A stretch of DNA of 64,000 nucleotides from NCBI GenBank assembly GCA_018902385.1, contig JABSSW010000011.1, positions 124,001 through 188,000 of the forward strand. Direction: 5' to 3'. Position 1 is the stretch's first letter. Every line of letters starts with the position of its first letter. The notes beneath the pieces are model-generated. The model did not search any database, was not told the origin of the DNA, and was given only the letters and a program-made list of their open reading frames with translations. The translations under genes and the position numbers were made by a program. Shown here in pieces: positions 22,301 to 34,440 of the stretch. Source of the DNA: Physcia stellaris. Taxonomy: Eukaryota; Ascomycota; Lecanoromycetes; Caliciales; Physciaceae.

Positions 22301-25300
22301 GCAATGTCTCCGTGGACCTATCAGACAACTACAGCATGAGAAAGGCCACTTTGAATACTTTCTACAAGAGGGCGAAATCATGGGTAATGGCAGTGATCAA
22401 TATTGCTCCATTGGATGTGAAGGGTCTATTACAGGTTTCAAGCCCGTACCGAGTGTCTGAAGCTTGTGTTGACCATGACTAGACCTACTTGTCTGAGTAT
22501 GACGATCATGGCGCTTACGGCCATGTTGCTTTGGGCAGAAGTTTTGCTTTAGAATTGGGTGCTACGATCCCTGCCACAGATCATAAATTAGGTAATGTCG
22601 TTAATGATGGGAGTAAGCTGCAGACTATCAGACTAAAGCGCTGATAAGGTGCGATCGATCGCCACAGTGATTGCAACATTAATACTGCGTCCGACTTCAT
22701 CGCCCAGTATAGCACTCGCCAAGGGTATCGTTACACGGACGTTTCGCCAGACAACACGGAAAGTAGCATCGGGCATCGACAAGAAGGTAAATATTCCCTT
22801 GATGTTTAGGCTATGAAAACTAAAAGTGAACTAGAACGAAATAGTGTATGCACTGTTCCTCGCCTGTCCTACACGGAGTCCGACCAAGACGCTCTTGCTC
22901 GACTAGCATGTAGAACGGAGCAGAAGGACGTCATATCTGACGTGGATCTTCGTGATGTTCTACGACGAGCAGCTGCGCTTCTTTGCAAAACAGCAGCGAA
23001 CCAATGCGGCGTGGTGCGTCATCTGGTAGGAATACCGTTCACGATCTTCACGAAACAGTCAATACAGCTAGGTATAGCCTTGTGGTTGGGGGTGATGAAT
23101 GAGAATCCTTTCATGGAACCCAGAATACTAACGGAGATTGCTCAAAGCTGGGAGGCGACTGTGCACAACAGCGTCGGCGTCTTCAGTGATAAGCTTCAGT
23201 GAGTAACATCCGTAGAAGCGAATCTTCGCTAATGGAATCAGTCATCCCGACCCATTTTACGTCAAAGAAGAGTTCGCTCCATCGGACAAGCATGGCTTGT
23301 CTCGAAAACAACAAGCCGCTCATGATTTGATAGCTCCTCACCTTCGAATATTACAATTTCTAAATAGTCATTTCAATTCAACTCGCCTTGGCAGCCCTCA
23401 AGTTCAAAAGATATTCCACCGCATGATCTCGATTACACTTCAAGGAATACAGCAAAGTACAGGGCACCCTTTGGCCCGCGAATTCCACTTTCAGGTAGTA
23501 TTACTCAGTCTGAACGTCTTCAGATATAGCGTAAATCTAGATACGGTAGCCCGCTGGAAGCTGAAAGATGCAATACTTAGTGCAGGTTTAAGGTGGTTCG
23601 CTCACCAGCCAAGGTGCGGCTTCTCCGACCTTACTGCTACTCCAAAGATTGACATTGCCGCAGGTGGTCTTTTGGCGGTAACCGATTGCAGATAAAGGCT
23701 GAGACCAAATTGTTGGCCGAGGTCAACAAAGCCTTGCGTGTGAGCTTGCAAGTAGGCTCGAAAGCTGAAGGTAACCTGCAGAACTTGCAAGCTAGAGAGG
23801 ATCTATTGCACGCTCTCCTGGAAAACGAGCAAATGCGACTAGTTGTCTGGCTTTACCCTCTTGACCACGAGAGAAGACATTTGTTCGCTTCTCAGTCTGG
23901 GAAGACGTCGCAGGAAGTAGGGCTCCGTACGCTTTTCCTATGCAGTACAAGGCTTACCTATATAGTTATCTGGATCTCTCGTTGCAACCGCTTGGATGGA
24001 ACATCCTAGCGTAGCTATCCATCTTGAGACGCGATTTCCGTCAGTACAGCTGCAACGCGATGTCCGCGCATTGTTGCTCAATTACCCCGAAAAAGCTATT
24101 AGCGAACCAGATTCCCTTCATCTTCTCGTGGGGCCTTCCTTGCCCCTTGATCTTGGCTCGCAGCTTAAGGTGAATCTCCATCATGACCTTTGATTTCAGA
24201 CATTGACATTTAAAGTACCTTCTATACTGGGCTGCGGTCAACCCAATAACGGCGGTAACATATTTCCTACCGGAATACGGAAACCATCCATTCATCCTCC
24301 AATATGCTATGCGAGCTTTAGAGTCCCATCCTGTAGACGTAACCTTCTTCTATGTACCACAGATTGTACAAGCGTTGCGTTACGACGCCCTTGGCTATGT
24401 ACAGCGATACATAATCGAGACAGCCAAGTTCTCCCAGCTTTTTGCACATCAAATTATTTGGAATATGACGGCAAACGCTTACAAAGACGAGGACTCTAGT
24501 ATCGTGAGTATCTATTCGCTTTTCCTGAGAGACGACATCAATTGATACCTTTTTTAGGAGGACTCTCTAAAACCAACGCTTGACGTAGTGACAAACAACA
24601 TGATTACCAGCTTCTCTAGGACCGATAAAGCCTTCTACGAGCGAGAATTCGCGTTCTTCAACGAAATCACAGATATCTCTGGCAAGCTTCGGCCATACAT
24701 CAAGAAGAGTAAGCCGGAAAAGAAGCAGAAAATCGAAGAGGAACTCAGGAAAATCAAAGTGGAAGTAGGGGTATACTTACCCAGCAATCCCGACGGTACA
24801 GTCGTTGGAATTGATCGCAAATCGGGAAAACCGCTACAAAGTCATGCAAAGGCCCCATATATGGCAACGTTCCGAATTAAAAAGAACAGAGGTGATATGG
24901 AAGCTACAGACGGCATGCCGCAAGAGACGAACCAGAATATTGAGAATCGTCGTAATCAGCAGGTGTCACGAGAAAGCACCTATGAGGTCTGGCAATCGGC
25001 CATCTTCAAAGTGGGCGATGATTGTCGTCAAGATGTGTTGGCGCTACAATTGATTGCTGCATTCAGGGGCATTTTCAATAACGTCGGATTGGACGTGTAC
25101 GTTTATCCTTACCGGGTCACTGCCACTGCTCCGGGGTGCGGTGTGATCGACGTCCTTCCCAATTCAATATCGAGGGACATGTTGGGCCGTGAAGCTGTCA
25201 ATGGGCTGTATGACTACTTTATATCCAAATACGGCCCCGAGGATTCTATCCGATTTCAGCAGGCGAGGAATAATTTCGTCAAGAGCATGGCAGCATACTC

Positions 25301-25768
25301 GGTCATTTCCTATTTACTCCAATTCAAAGATCGACACAACGGCAACATCATGATCGACGACGCTGGCCATATCCTTCACATTGATTTTGGCTTTTGTTTT
25401 GACATTGCGCCGGGCGGTGTCCGGTTTGAACGCGCACCATTCAAATTGACAACGGAGATGGTGGCAGTGATGGGGGCAGCACTACCTCCCAGTCCTACCG
25501 TTGGTTTGAGGAGCTTTGCGTCAAGTCCTTTCTTGCGTCACGGCAGCACACAGATAAACTCTGTCACATTGTTGTTCTCATGCTGGGTAGCGGACTGCCT
25601 TGCTTCAAACCCGAAACGATTGCCCATCTTCGGCAAAGATTCGTTCTGGACAAAAGCGAAAGGGAAGCTGCAGACTTTATGAAAGATCTGGTGAAGAAGA
25701 GTTATGGCAGCTATTCCACCAAAGGCTATGACCAATTTCAGCTTCTGACGAACGGCATTCCATACTAA
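19371..25768 (+). CDS. STT4: Phosphatidylinositol 4-kinase III alpha (Stt4)
   Basis: Makes PI4P from phosphatidylinositol, mainly at the plasma membrane. The first coding exon is only 11 bases (ATG at 19371, donor at 19382). The large N-terminal region is helical-repeat-like and spans many exons; introns at about 21299-21352, 22434-22486 and 24170-24213 restore the family reading. The helical PIK domain includes EKAISEP, GPSLPLDL, YLLYWAAVNPITAVTYFLPE and VDVTFFYVPQIVQALRYDAL. The kinase domain (24,990-25,500) shows FKVGDDCRQDVLALQLI, the catalytic DRHNGN and the metal-binding DFGF, and ends with a Phe-rich tail (YDQFQLLTNGIPY). At the G run 25472-25476 the frame shifts: one more G links EMVAVMGG to STTSQSYRWFEEL as in the family. 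I see no intron there, so a one-base deletion in the assembly is likely. About 1,900 residues expected. Confidence 0.92.
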
Positions 25769-26710
25769 TGAAGAGATGTTTTGTCTGGTGTGGGAAGAAG
25801 TGAAGATCACACTACGACAAACACACTCGCCCTCACTAGGTATCTTAGCATGTATGATACAGGTGCTGTCGAACATGTACTCCGAACATTGTACTCGTAC
25901 AGCAATGAATCTTAGGATCTTTGGAATGCAGCCTTTAGTGGTGAGATAAGAGAGCGGCTGAGGGGGCAAGCCGGGAGAGGAGAGGGGTAGACCCGAGATG
26001 CATGCCAAGGCCAGACTTAGCGCTTCACATGCAAGGTACAGTTGATCGGCAGCGAACCAAAGCAGCTGCTTCAACCTTCTCTTCCAGGATCTGTGTCAGA
26101 ACCACAACTAGAGTAATTCCTAGCCATTGCCTTTGCCTATGACAGCCGATCATGTTACGGACTCGACTGTGTCGCCCATCTAAGATTAATGGCGCTATAA
26201 ACTCGAACACATCCCTTCATCAATTGACTCAAGACTTCTTGATCCGGGTCCAGCTTTAGGACGATTCCCCTTTCATCTGCTTCATGCTTCATCTGCTCCA
26301 ACCTCCTATACTATCACTAGGAGGAATGTTTACGAAAGTCTATTCACTCACACGTACCGCTTCGTAAGGGATTTGTGAAAGGATCTCGTTCCTCATTACT
26401 TACCCACCCAGCTCAATTGTATAGAATCACTGGTCCTGCTGCCATCGAAATCGTTGAAGATCCTATCTGCAGAGCTTGAGACTCGGGAAATCTCTTCTAC
26501 ATTTGACGATTCCTCCACAGCAAATTTTCCTCGCGCTCGGCCTGGATTGATTGTCCTGGGTTTCCATTCACAGGCGCTCTCTACAGCACTCTGTACCCTC
26601 TCCAGAGCATAGGTAGCTTCGCTGAAGAAAGAGCTATAGCCCTGGACTGATACAGCTACTCTTTCCGAATCACAATCAGCGCTGAACCGAATCTATCAGT
26701 AATCAAGATT
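25769..26710. other. Upstream region of Ste20-type kinase
   Basis: 942 bases downstream of STT4 and upstream of the kinase. It contains pyrimidine-rich stretches and several short upstream ATGs, as in a long leader, but no supportable gene. Confidence 0.45.
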
Positions 26711-29027
26711 ATGGCATCTATAACTAGAGATGAAAAGGGTGGAGGGTTAGATCCGGAAAGCTTGTATACTAGACAGAATTGTATTGGTACGTTCAGCGGC
26801 CAAGGCTTGCCCAGTATGCAGCTGATGCAGGGTACGGCTTAGGTGGTGGGAGCTTTGGGAAAGTCTATAAAGGGTTCGTTGATGACCACACATGCAAATA
26901 GAAAACTGCTGATTGCTTTGTAGGGTCGACAAACGTACGGGACAGGCAGTGGCCATCAAAGTCATTGACGTCGAGAATGCTGAGGATGAGGTCGAAGACA
27001 TTATTCAGGAAATATCAATCCTCTCAGAGCTCCATTCGCCACATGTTACCCAGTATCATGGCTCCTTTTTGAAGGGTTCGGACCTCTGGATCATCATGGA
27101 ATTCTGTTCTGGGGGAAGTTGCGCGGACCTGTTGAAACCTGGGCCAATCACGGAAGACTACATCACCATTATCATCAGGGAGCTCCTGCTGGGTCTTGAG
27201 TATCTTCATGGCGACAAGAAATTGCACCGGGATATTAAAGGTATGTCTTCCACAAACATGGTTGACAAGGTTCAGACCGCTAAGAGCATCACTTCCACAG
27301 CGGCAAACATCCTGCTGGGGGCCAACGGTCAGGTAAAACTGGCTGACTTTGGGGTATCTGGCCAATTGTCAGCCACAATGACCAAAAAGAATACATTTGT
27401 AGGCACGCCGTTTTGGATGGCCCCTGAAGTCATCAAGCAATCCGGCTACGATCATAAAGCAGATATCTGGTCTCTCGGAATTACGGCCCTGGAGCTTGCG
27501 AAAGGGGAACCACCTTACTCTGATATCCATCCGATGAAAGTGTTATTTTTGATCCCCAAAAACGCCCCGCCAAATCTGCAAGGTGACTTCACCAAAAGTT
27601 TCAAAGATTTCGTGGATCTCTGTCTTCGGCGTGATCCTCGCGAGAGGCCATCAGCCAAAGAGCTCCTGAGACACCCTTTCGTTCGACGTGCCAAGAAAAC
27701 CACGTACCTGACCGAACTCATAGAGCGATACGAGCGATGGCAGGCTGTGCATGGTAATACTGGTTCCGACGAGGATGATGACCTCGACAGTCAGCGTGCA
27801 AGCTCTCATAATCCTATCAATGAAGACCTTTGGGACTTTGGAACGGTCAGGCCTGCTGGTGGCAGAGGTGGAGGACTCAAAGCTATGGGTGCTTCTGCTG
27901 CGAATGCCCGTGCAAGTAACAGTCGCAACCCGGAAGAGAAAACGGGAAGCTTAAAGGTACTTACAGAAGCTAATGGCAGGTATCCTCACCTTGTCTCAGG
28001 TGGTGAGACTGTTAAGATTGGCTTTGCTGGCGAAGCACAAATTCCAATGTCCTCTCCTCAGCGGCAATCAGCGCAAGCCTCAAATCTGTTACCACCAGCA
28101 GTTGCTGCTTCCGTGCCATTACCCCCTTCTCCCAGCAAGGGGCGGCCAGTCAAAGCTTTGGTCGAGACTCCAACTCGAAGTACTCTGACCGTGCAGCAGA
28201 CGCACGATACTAGTCCACAAACAAATGACACTGATCGAAATTTGCATGAGTCCCTAGCGGGTAGTTTGAATCTCCTCAACTTGGGAGCCAGCCAGGGAAC
28301 GAGGAATCTTCAGGATGAAAATATCCAAGCCTCTCAGCCTCCAGTCTTAGGTAGGCCAGATCAACAGTCTAGACTTTCAGCTATGCCAATGAAGCTGCAG
28401 GAGATACCGCCATTCCAGCGCCAACCTCGAGATCAACCTCTGCGGAACCTACCGGTTCAACCAGTTTCGCAAATAAAACAACAACCACAAGCATGTTCAC
28501 CCTCCTATCAGCAGCAGCGGTTGCCATCATTCTCACCCCAAGATTTCCTCCCATCTCAACAACAAATACCACAGTTACCTTCGATCCAGCACCGTGAAAA
28601 CGGTGGTGCCTCCGACACGGCTGGGCATCGTATGTCCACTGACTCCAGCAGCTCCGCGAGTTTCCCAACTTCTTCATCCGACGCAGAAGTCACAGCGCTC
28701 AGCGGTGTAATCGTCCCGGCCCTTGAAGCCGCCCTTCGTCGGCGTTCGTATAATTTAAACCTGGCAGCGTTGCATAGCAACAAGTCGGGCTCTTCAAATG
28801 GTGGTAATATCACTGATCTAGCTATGAAACGCCAGTATGCTCATGAAAAGCTGAAGAAGCTGGTCATGAAGGCTGCTGGCGTCTTTGCAGAAATTGAGAA
28901 ATGGGACAATGAAGCGCCGGTTGGAATGGGTGAAGATGTCAATGCATTTCTGGAGGGATTTCTTGAAGAAATACTTGTTCGTGTAGAGGCAGAGGACGAG
29001 GAGCCATCAAATGATCCACGAGGTTGA
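26711..29027 (+). CDS. Ste20-family protein kinase, germinal-centre-kinase type
   Basis: Serine/threonine kinase with an N-terminal catalytic domain, closest by eye to the MST3/YSK1 (GCK-III) group and yeast Sps1/Kic1 kinases that act in morphogenesis and polarity. The ATG at 26711 opens a short exon (MASITRDEKGGGLDPESLY); two small introns (about 26779-26832 and 26875-26923) precede the Lys-containing exon. Key parts: glycine loop GGGSFGKVYKG, VAIKVID lysine, catalytic HRDIK, DFG in LADFGVSGQ, and the Ste20 activation loop GTPFWMAPEV. An in-frame intron at 27241-27299 separates HRDIK from AANILL. The long tail from about residue 300 is disordered, with Pro/Gln-rich stretches, then a helical C-terminal part (YAHEKLKKLVMKAAGVFAEI). 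About 710 residues. Which member of the group it is needs a tree. Confidence 0.88.
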
Positions 29028-29476
29028 CCGTTATCCGCTGGTCTTGATGTCATACTCCTCCCTGAGGCCGTGCAGAACTGTCGTTTATTGGTACCGTTCA
29101 AGGGGTAACGTTGATTTGTAGCTTTCTTTTAGCGGCATGCTTGCAGGGGCTTCTGTACTGCATTTGGCAGCTTCCATCTATATAGTGCCTCGAATCCATC
29201 ACCTGTCTACTTTGGCGAGATCCTTGGTGTCGTGGATATGTATTAATCGGCATTACTTACTGGAGCACATCGGTCATACCAAGACACTTCTGAATGAGGA
29301 TCCTAACCCCCAACTTGTCGACGTTTGATGATTTGAGACCTCCACATAGTGCACATCTCCAGGGATGATGACGCCGCGCAATGCAATACACTCTCCCAGA
29401 TCCCATCAACGTCGCCCCCGCAACCCCCACCAGAAGCCACCAACACCAAGAACTTCTCGTCCCACCATCCAACCGC
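29028..29476. other. Convergent intergenic region kinase/YSY6
   Basis: 449 bases between two converging genes. C-rich, low-complexity sequence near 29400-29480; nothing else recognised. Confidence 0.45.
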
Positions 29477-29907
29477 TCAGAAGAACAATCTCAGCAGCTC
29501 GAAGAGCAAGCCACCGCAGACGACGAAAGCAAGCAGACCTAAGAGACACGCAACCATCAGCCCTTTCCTCCCCTATTCCCCCCTGGCAACAACAAAATAC
29601 ATTCCCTCGATCTCTCTACGACCAGCATAGACGTACCGATCAACCCTTTACTTATCGGCGGCTGGTACTTTTCCTTCTTTTTGATCGCGCTTTCGGGCTT
29701 GCCCCGTTTGGCGGCTTCGGATCGCGCGTAGCGCTCGTTGGCTTTTCGCTGTTGGGGCGTTTGCGGAGTGGGCTGGTGATAATGACTGTTAGCTTGGGGC
29801 TCTAGAGAGAAGCTAGGTGGGTGTTGGAATTCCGAGGGGGGAGAGAGGAGATGTTGTTCTGGATCGGGCGCTTGGTGGTGGGAAAGGGGGATGGGGGGAG
29901 GTACCAT
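29477..29907 (-). CDS. YSY6: Stress-associated ER protein Ysy6/RAMP4
   Basis: Tiny tail-anchored ER protein (about 67 residues), homologue of mammalian RAMP4/SERP1, which sits at the Sec61 translocon and stabilises membrane proteins under stress. Three exons: the first is just the ATG (29905-29907) followed directly by a GT donor. The second starts after GCTAAC...CAG and encodes TPQQRKANERYARSEAAKRG and KPESAIKKKEKYQPPIS, the family signature. The third, after an intron at about 29529-29621, encodes the membrane anchor GLLAFVVCGGLLFELLRLFF and a stop at 29477-29479. The longer open frame covering this region on the same strand is mostly intron and leader read-through. Confidence 0.88.
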
Positions 29908-30266
29908 TGTGACGGTCAGCTTGAGTAAAGGCGGGATAGGTTGTCGCGACTTGTATCGCTTCGATGTAGAGTTGGGAAGATTTGTCAAATTTACGGACTG
30001 GTGGACGAGAGATTTCGGATGGGGGAATTTTGTGAGATCGAAGAGGACAAGGGTGCCGAGTTTCTTGTTGGAGCAGAGGCGGGCTTGGCATTTTCTCTTC
30101 TCCGCATTTGAATGTTTTCTCTTCCTCAAGCCACGTAGCCATTTCGTTTAGGTTTCAGAGAAGATCTTCAATAATTTGAAAGCTATTATCAGGGATAACA
30201 TCTACGTATGGAACCATAGCCCAGCTGACTGAGTGTTCCCGCGCCTCCTGTTGCCCGTCTCGCGGC

Positions 30267-30635
30267 ATGACCCCCCTCCAGCATCTCCGCCGCCGCCACT
30301 ACTCATCCCAACAAGCCCCCAGTAAAGTTACATCGCCGCATGTAAGTCACGAAAGACCAATTATCCGAACCTCGGCTAAGAGCGCTATAGATCGGCTTCT
30401 ACCAGTCCTTCGGCCGTCCCATTGCCAAGGTCTTCCTAGGTGCTGTATTCACATATCAGGTCGCGTATTGGGTGTGGGTCAAGCTCGAGACAGATGAGAT
30501 GAAGGAGAAAAAGAATGGTAGGTCCCTTTTAAAAATGAAGGGATCATTTGTATTGGTATGTGAGCGTGCTAACGCGGCCATTTAGACGAGATCAATGACC
30601 TGAAGGCTCAGTTGAAGGCCGTGAAAGGCAGTTGA
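30267..30635 (+). CDS. Small single-pass, probably mitochondrial membrane protein
   Basis: Three-exon gene for about 83 residues. The N-terminus is basic with a typical mitochondrial presequence look (MTPLQHLRRRHYSSQQAPSK). Then come IGFYQSFGRPIAKVFLGAV, a transmembrane segment continuing FTYQVAYWVWVKLE, and a short charged coiled coil (INDLKAQLKAVKGS). Introns at about 30341-30384 and 30519-30586 have clear GT-AG ends. I recall similar small proteins in other Pezizomycotina without a named function; an inner-membrane complex assembly or accessory role is inference only. It is followed after 34 bases by another same-strand open frame. Confidence 0.6.
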
Positions 30636-30669
30636 TAATTCACGTTTCGGGTCTGAATACCATTGTATC

Positions 30670-31045
30670 ATGACTGTCGCACCGATACGAGATATTACAA
30701 GCGCGAAGCCATTGCCTATGGCGAGTTCCTCGCAGGCTTCAAAGAATACTCAGCAGCGAACGAGCAAAGCCTTCACACGATTGTTTGAAGCGATACGGCC
30801 ACCGTTAGATAGCCGTGAGCTATGCTGCGCTTTACCCGTCAGACAAGACGGCCTCGTGGCTATCAACTTCCACGAGAGGCTCGCTGAACGTGATCATCCA
30901 ACTCGTCGTCAACAAGGAGTCCCTGTGGTACCCGACGGAGTCTGAAATTGTTATATGGACTTACCAATCTTGTATAACAGTCAGGCGGAAGGGCTGGAAG
31001 ATGGTGCCGAAGGGTTTCGAATCTTTTAATTTCAAGCTCAATTAA
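30670..31045 (+). CDS. Conserved-looking small protein of unknown function
   Basis: Two adjacent open frames on the + strand look like one protein of about 125 residues: MTVAPIRDITSAKPLP and SKAFTRLFEAIRPPLD in the first, then YAALYPSDKTASWL, STRGSLNVIIQLVVN, YPTESEIVIWTYQ and [16 protein letters not shown] in the second. The switch occurs at about 30810-30817 with no convincing splice sites, so either a small indel is present or I have missed an intron. Starts at 30670 or 30718 share the frame. I do not recognise the family. The stop at 31043-31045 overlaps the coding end of the minus-strand cyclophilin gene by 8 bases. Confidence 0.5.
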
Positions 31046-33116
31046 TCTCAATGTTCAAGATTTTGATATCTTCTTCAGGCTTTTCGCTTTTCTTTCCTAC
31101 CCTTACGTTCTCTATTTTGTGCACCACATCTAACCCTTGCACAGCGCGACCAAAGATCGTGTGCTTTTTGTCGAGCCAGGGAGTTTTTTCTGTGGTGATG
31201 AAGAATCTGAGAACCATCAGCGGCCAATATTAACGCGTGCTAAAAAGGACGCAACCACGACTTACTGAGAACCGTTCGTGTTTGGACCTGCATTAGCCAT
31301 ACTCACGGTGTACGGCTTATCATGCTTTAGCGTCGAAAACTCATCTGCGAACTCATGACCCCAGATACTCTCTCCTCCGGTCCCATCACCAAGCGGGTCA
31401 CCACACTGTATCATGAATTTACGAATGATACGATGGAAAATGGTGTTATTATAGTATCCGTTCTTGGAGTGAGTGACGAAATTCTCAACGGCTTTGGGCG
31501 CAGCCTCTGGAAAGAGCCGGATATGAATATCACCGAATGTGGTGTGGAGTATAGCGCCTGAGCCAGTCTCGGCGGGTTTGACTTCGATCTGTTGGCGCGC
31601 ATTGAGATTTTTGGGCTTCTCATTTTGAACGTCTCGTGTTGATTTGCTGATCTCCTGCTCGTTGGTGAACATGTAAAAACGGACTTTGCCGGATCCCGTC
31701 GAGACTAGCATTGGATCTCGTTCCTCGGCCTCTTGCAATAGTGGATTTGCAGAAGCAGCCATTGACACAGTCACGACACCTTTCTTTTGGGGTTGACCTT
31801 GATACAAAGCCAAATTCAGTGAGCGGAAGGGCTCCTCCTTCCCATAAACCTTGACCACACGATTAGTCAACGTGTTTATTACCTTCGTCCCCAAGATAGA
31901 GCCATAGATGATGAAATTGCTGGATTCGTCGAAGATCACATTGATTTTATTCGTCAGCGCAGGATTCTCGAGCTCCCTCTCAACAGCTAGCCGTCGGCCG
32001 AACTCAACGTCGTCGAGTCTTTGTAGCGCTGTACCAGCCTGCTGCATGTCGGTGATAGTTTGCAGGGACTCATCATATGTACGTGATAACTTTCCTGTGG
32101 GGAAATCGAAGATCCTTATTTTACGGTCTGGAATAGAAAATGTCGCAAACTGTGAATCCGAAGGGGAGATGGTGATGGATGTTGGTAATGATTTGGCTTT
32201 CTTGAATTCGAACAGATCTGTTGAGCTTTTATACTTGAACACATCGTCCGGCTTCTCATAGGTACCATGGGGCCGCCAGTACTCTATCATACCATTCTCA
32301 TCTGCTGAAATAGCACAATCGTACTCATTGTTGTAAGCTATATGTGCAACCGGTTTTTTGTGCAGGTTGGGAATCATATGTATTGGTGATTGTGATTCGC
32401 CTCTACCGTCATAAATGCTTATGATGTTGTTGGCTTCTGAAGATACTGCCAACATCGGTATCGACGCGCCTCTTCTGTGGACCCAGCATATCGCCTTTGG
32501 CACGTCTTCTAATTGTAGGATTGCAAGTAAATCTGGAGAAAATGTCAACACGGTATCGTATCATTAGATCGAAGGTTCATACCAAATGTTATTACGTCGA
32601 AGATCTTGATAGTTTTATCGAGTCCTGCGGTAGCAAAGCTTCGGCCGTCCTTACTCACACTAACACTCTTGATTTCGCCATTGTGGGCCTTGAACTCTTT
32701 CACTGATTCAATTCCGACTACGGCCTTCTTCCAAAACTTTACAAATCCATCTACCGAGCTTGTAATCAGGAAGTCCGTGGAAGGAGTAAAGGTGACGAAA
32801 GACAGCTGATCTTTGTGCATGAGCGATTTTGAGTATCGTGCGGACGCTGGCAGAGCGGATATATAGAGCTTTTCATAAGGGAGTTTTCTTCGCTTCTTCC
32901 TAGGGGCGGCTGAAGGTAAGGCAGGCCCAAAATCATCATCCGAAGAAGACTCTATGGAAATCGTTAGCTATGCCCGTGCACAGATGAAATATTTGGAAAA
33001 CCTTCAGCATCGATTGCACGGGCATCAGCTTTTGACGTCGCTTCCTTGCCACTGATTTCGAATTCGGCACGTGAGCGCTTCTCACCCGACGGCGACATTG
33101 GCTCCGCAGAGCTCAT
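31038..33116 (-). CDS. WD40-repeat peptidyl-prolyl isomerase (PPWD1/Cyp15-like)
   Basis: Cyclophilin fused behind a WD40 propeller, the layout of human PPWD1, a spliceosome-associated prolyl isomerase. The start at 33116 ([20 protein letters not shown]) leads through an acidic exon and [20 protein letters not shown] into WD repeats ([59 protein letters not shown]). The C-terminal cyclophilin domain has [47 protein letters not shown] and [16 protein letters not shown], with the catalytic Arg, Phe and Met pattern intact. The last intron (about 31205-31265) splits the Gln of NGSQ, and the final exon ends at 31038. About 630 residues, usual for the family. Confidence 0.92.
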
Positions 33117-33334
33117 AGCTATTAATTATCGTCAAAATCACGTCGAAGTCAGGCGGGAGTATTCATGGATTGACGACTAAGGTCCAGGCGGAGTAATTCC
33201 GGTTATTACTATTATTACGGTTAGTGCGGTATCAATGAGTATCAGGTTGCTTTGATTGCGCATCTCAAAGCTGTGCCAAAGCATCACGACTCTCCGGATA
33301 AATACGCGCTTGGAGAAGCTCACAATCATTCATT

Positions 33335-34171
33335 ATGGCTGCTTCAATGTTCAATCCAAATCCAATCCTTGCCTCCGGACCTAGCTATTCCTTCTCCCAA
33401 GCAGCAGCAGGCGTGAAGGAGCATAGCTTTTACCCGTAAGTAACTCTGCAGCGACAAGAGCTTAGACGACTGAATCCTTGCAGCTACACTGATAATGGCG
33501 GGTCTACTTTGGGGATCTCCGGAACCGATTTCACCATCATGGCTGGAGATACCAGGTCAACCTCGGGCTACAACATTAACTCCCGCTACGCACCTAAAGT
33601 CTTCAAAATAGGCGGCGATGACGAAACAGGCGAGGGCGCTCATATGGTACTCTCAGTAGTTGGCTTTGCCGCAGATGGTCGTGCGCTGAAGGAACGATTG
33701 GACGCCATCGTAAAGATGTACAGATACCAGCATGGCAAGAACATGTCAGTCAAAGCTTGCGCACAGAGACTCTCGACCATCCTCTATCAGAAGCGATTCT
33801 TTCCATACTATGTGCACGCTCTCTTGGGGGGCATAGACGAGGAGGGGAAAGGTTCGCTGTACAGCTACGACCCAGTGGGGTCCTATGAGCGGGAATCTTG
33901 CAGGGCTGCTGGGGCCGCAGCGAGTTTGATCATGCCATTTTTGGATAACCAGGTCAAAAACAATAATCAGTATGTTCCTGGAAGTGGCGAAGGTCACGAG
34001 CTAGAGGCTCGGAAAGCCGAGCTTCTACCCAAGGATGAGGTTGTCAAGATTGTCAGAGATGCATTCACTAGTGCGACTGAGCGACATATTGAAGTGGGAG
34101 ACGGTTTGCAGATGCTTGTCGCCACGAGAGATGGGATAGAAGAGGTTTATTACCCTTTAAAGAAGGATTAA
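33335..34171 (+). CDS. PRE7: 20S proteasome subunit beta-6
   Basis: Non-catalytic beta subunit of the 20S core (yeast Pre7, human PSMB1). The ATG at 33335 (MAASMFNPNPILASGPSYSF) begins a short exon; one intron at about 33434-33480 sits after HSFYP. The second exon reads GGSTLGISGTDFTIMAGDTR, then YAPKVFKIGG, GKNMSVKACAQRLSTILYQK and GSLYSYDPVGSYERESCRAA, and ends LVATRDGIEEVYYPLKKD. About 260 residues. Beta-6 has no catalytic Thr, as here. It stands divergent to the WD40-cyclophilin gene with 218 bases between start codons. Confidence 0.94.
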
Positions 34172-34440
34172 GCTTATGCCCAGACCTTGTGGATCTTCTG
34201 TTTCCTTTGCAGTACAGTGGCAGCATTTACGCAAGGCGTTCTCGGTCTGTGAAACCAGAGGTGCCTATTAACAAGAATGGTCAGCAATTCATCACAATTG
34301 TCTTTGATCAGTCGTTGGCTCGATATTGCTTTTCAGACTACGTCAGTCGTTTCAAGAGTTGCTTTCCCCCGTGCCGCCCTTCTTACTGGAGATCTCCCAT
34401 ACCCCAACTCCTCGCTAAGTCAACAAGTCCCGGGATGAGT

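Noticed and set aside
27241-27299. Insertion inside the kinase catalytic loop after HRDIK
   Set aside because: It is an in-frame intron with GTATGT donor and CAG acceptor; removing it gives HRDIKAANILL.
29557-30129. 190-codon minus-strand frame as a separate protein
   Set aside because: It is the leader, first intron and second exon of YSY6 read through; only the second exon is conserved.
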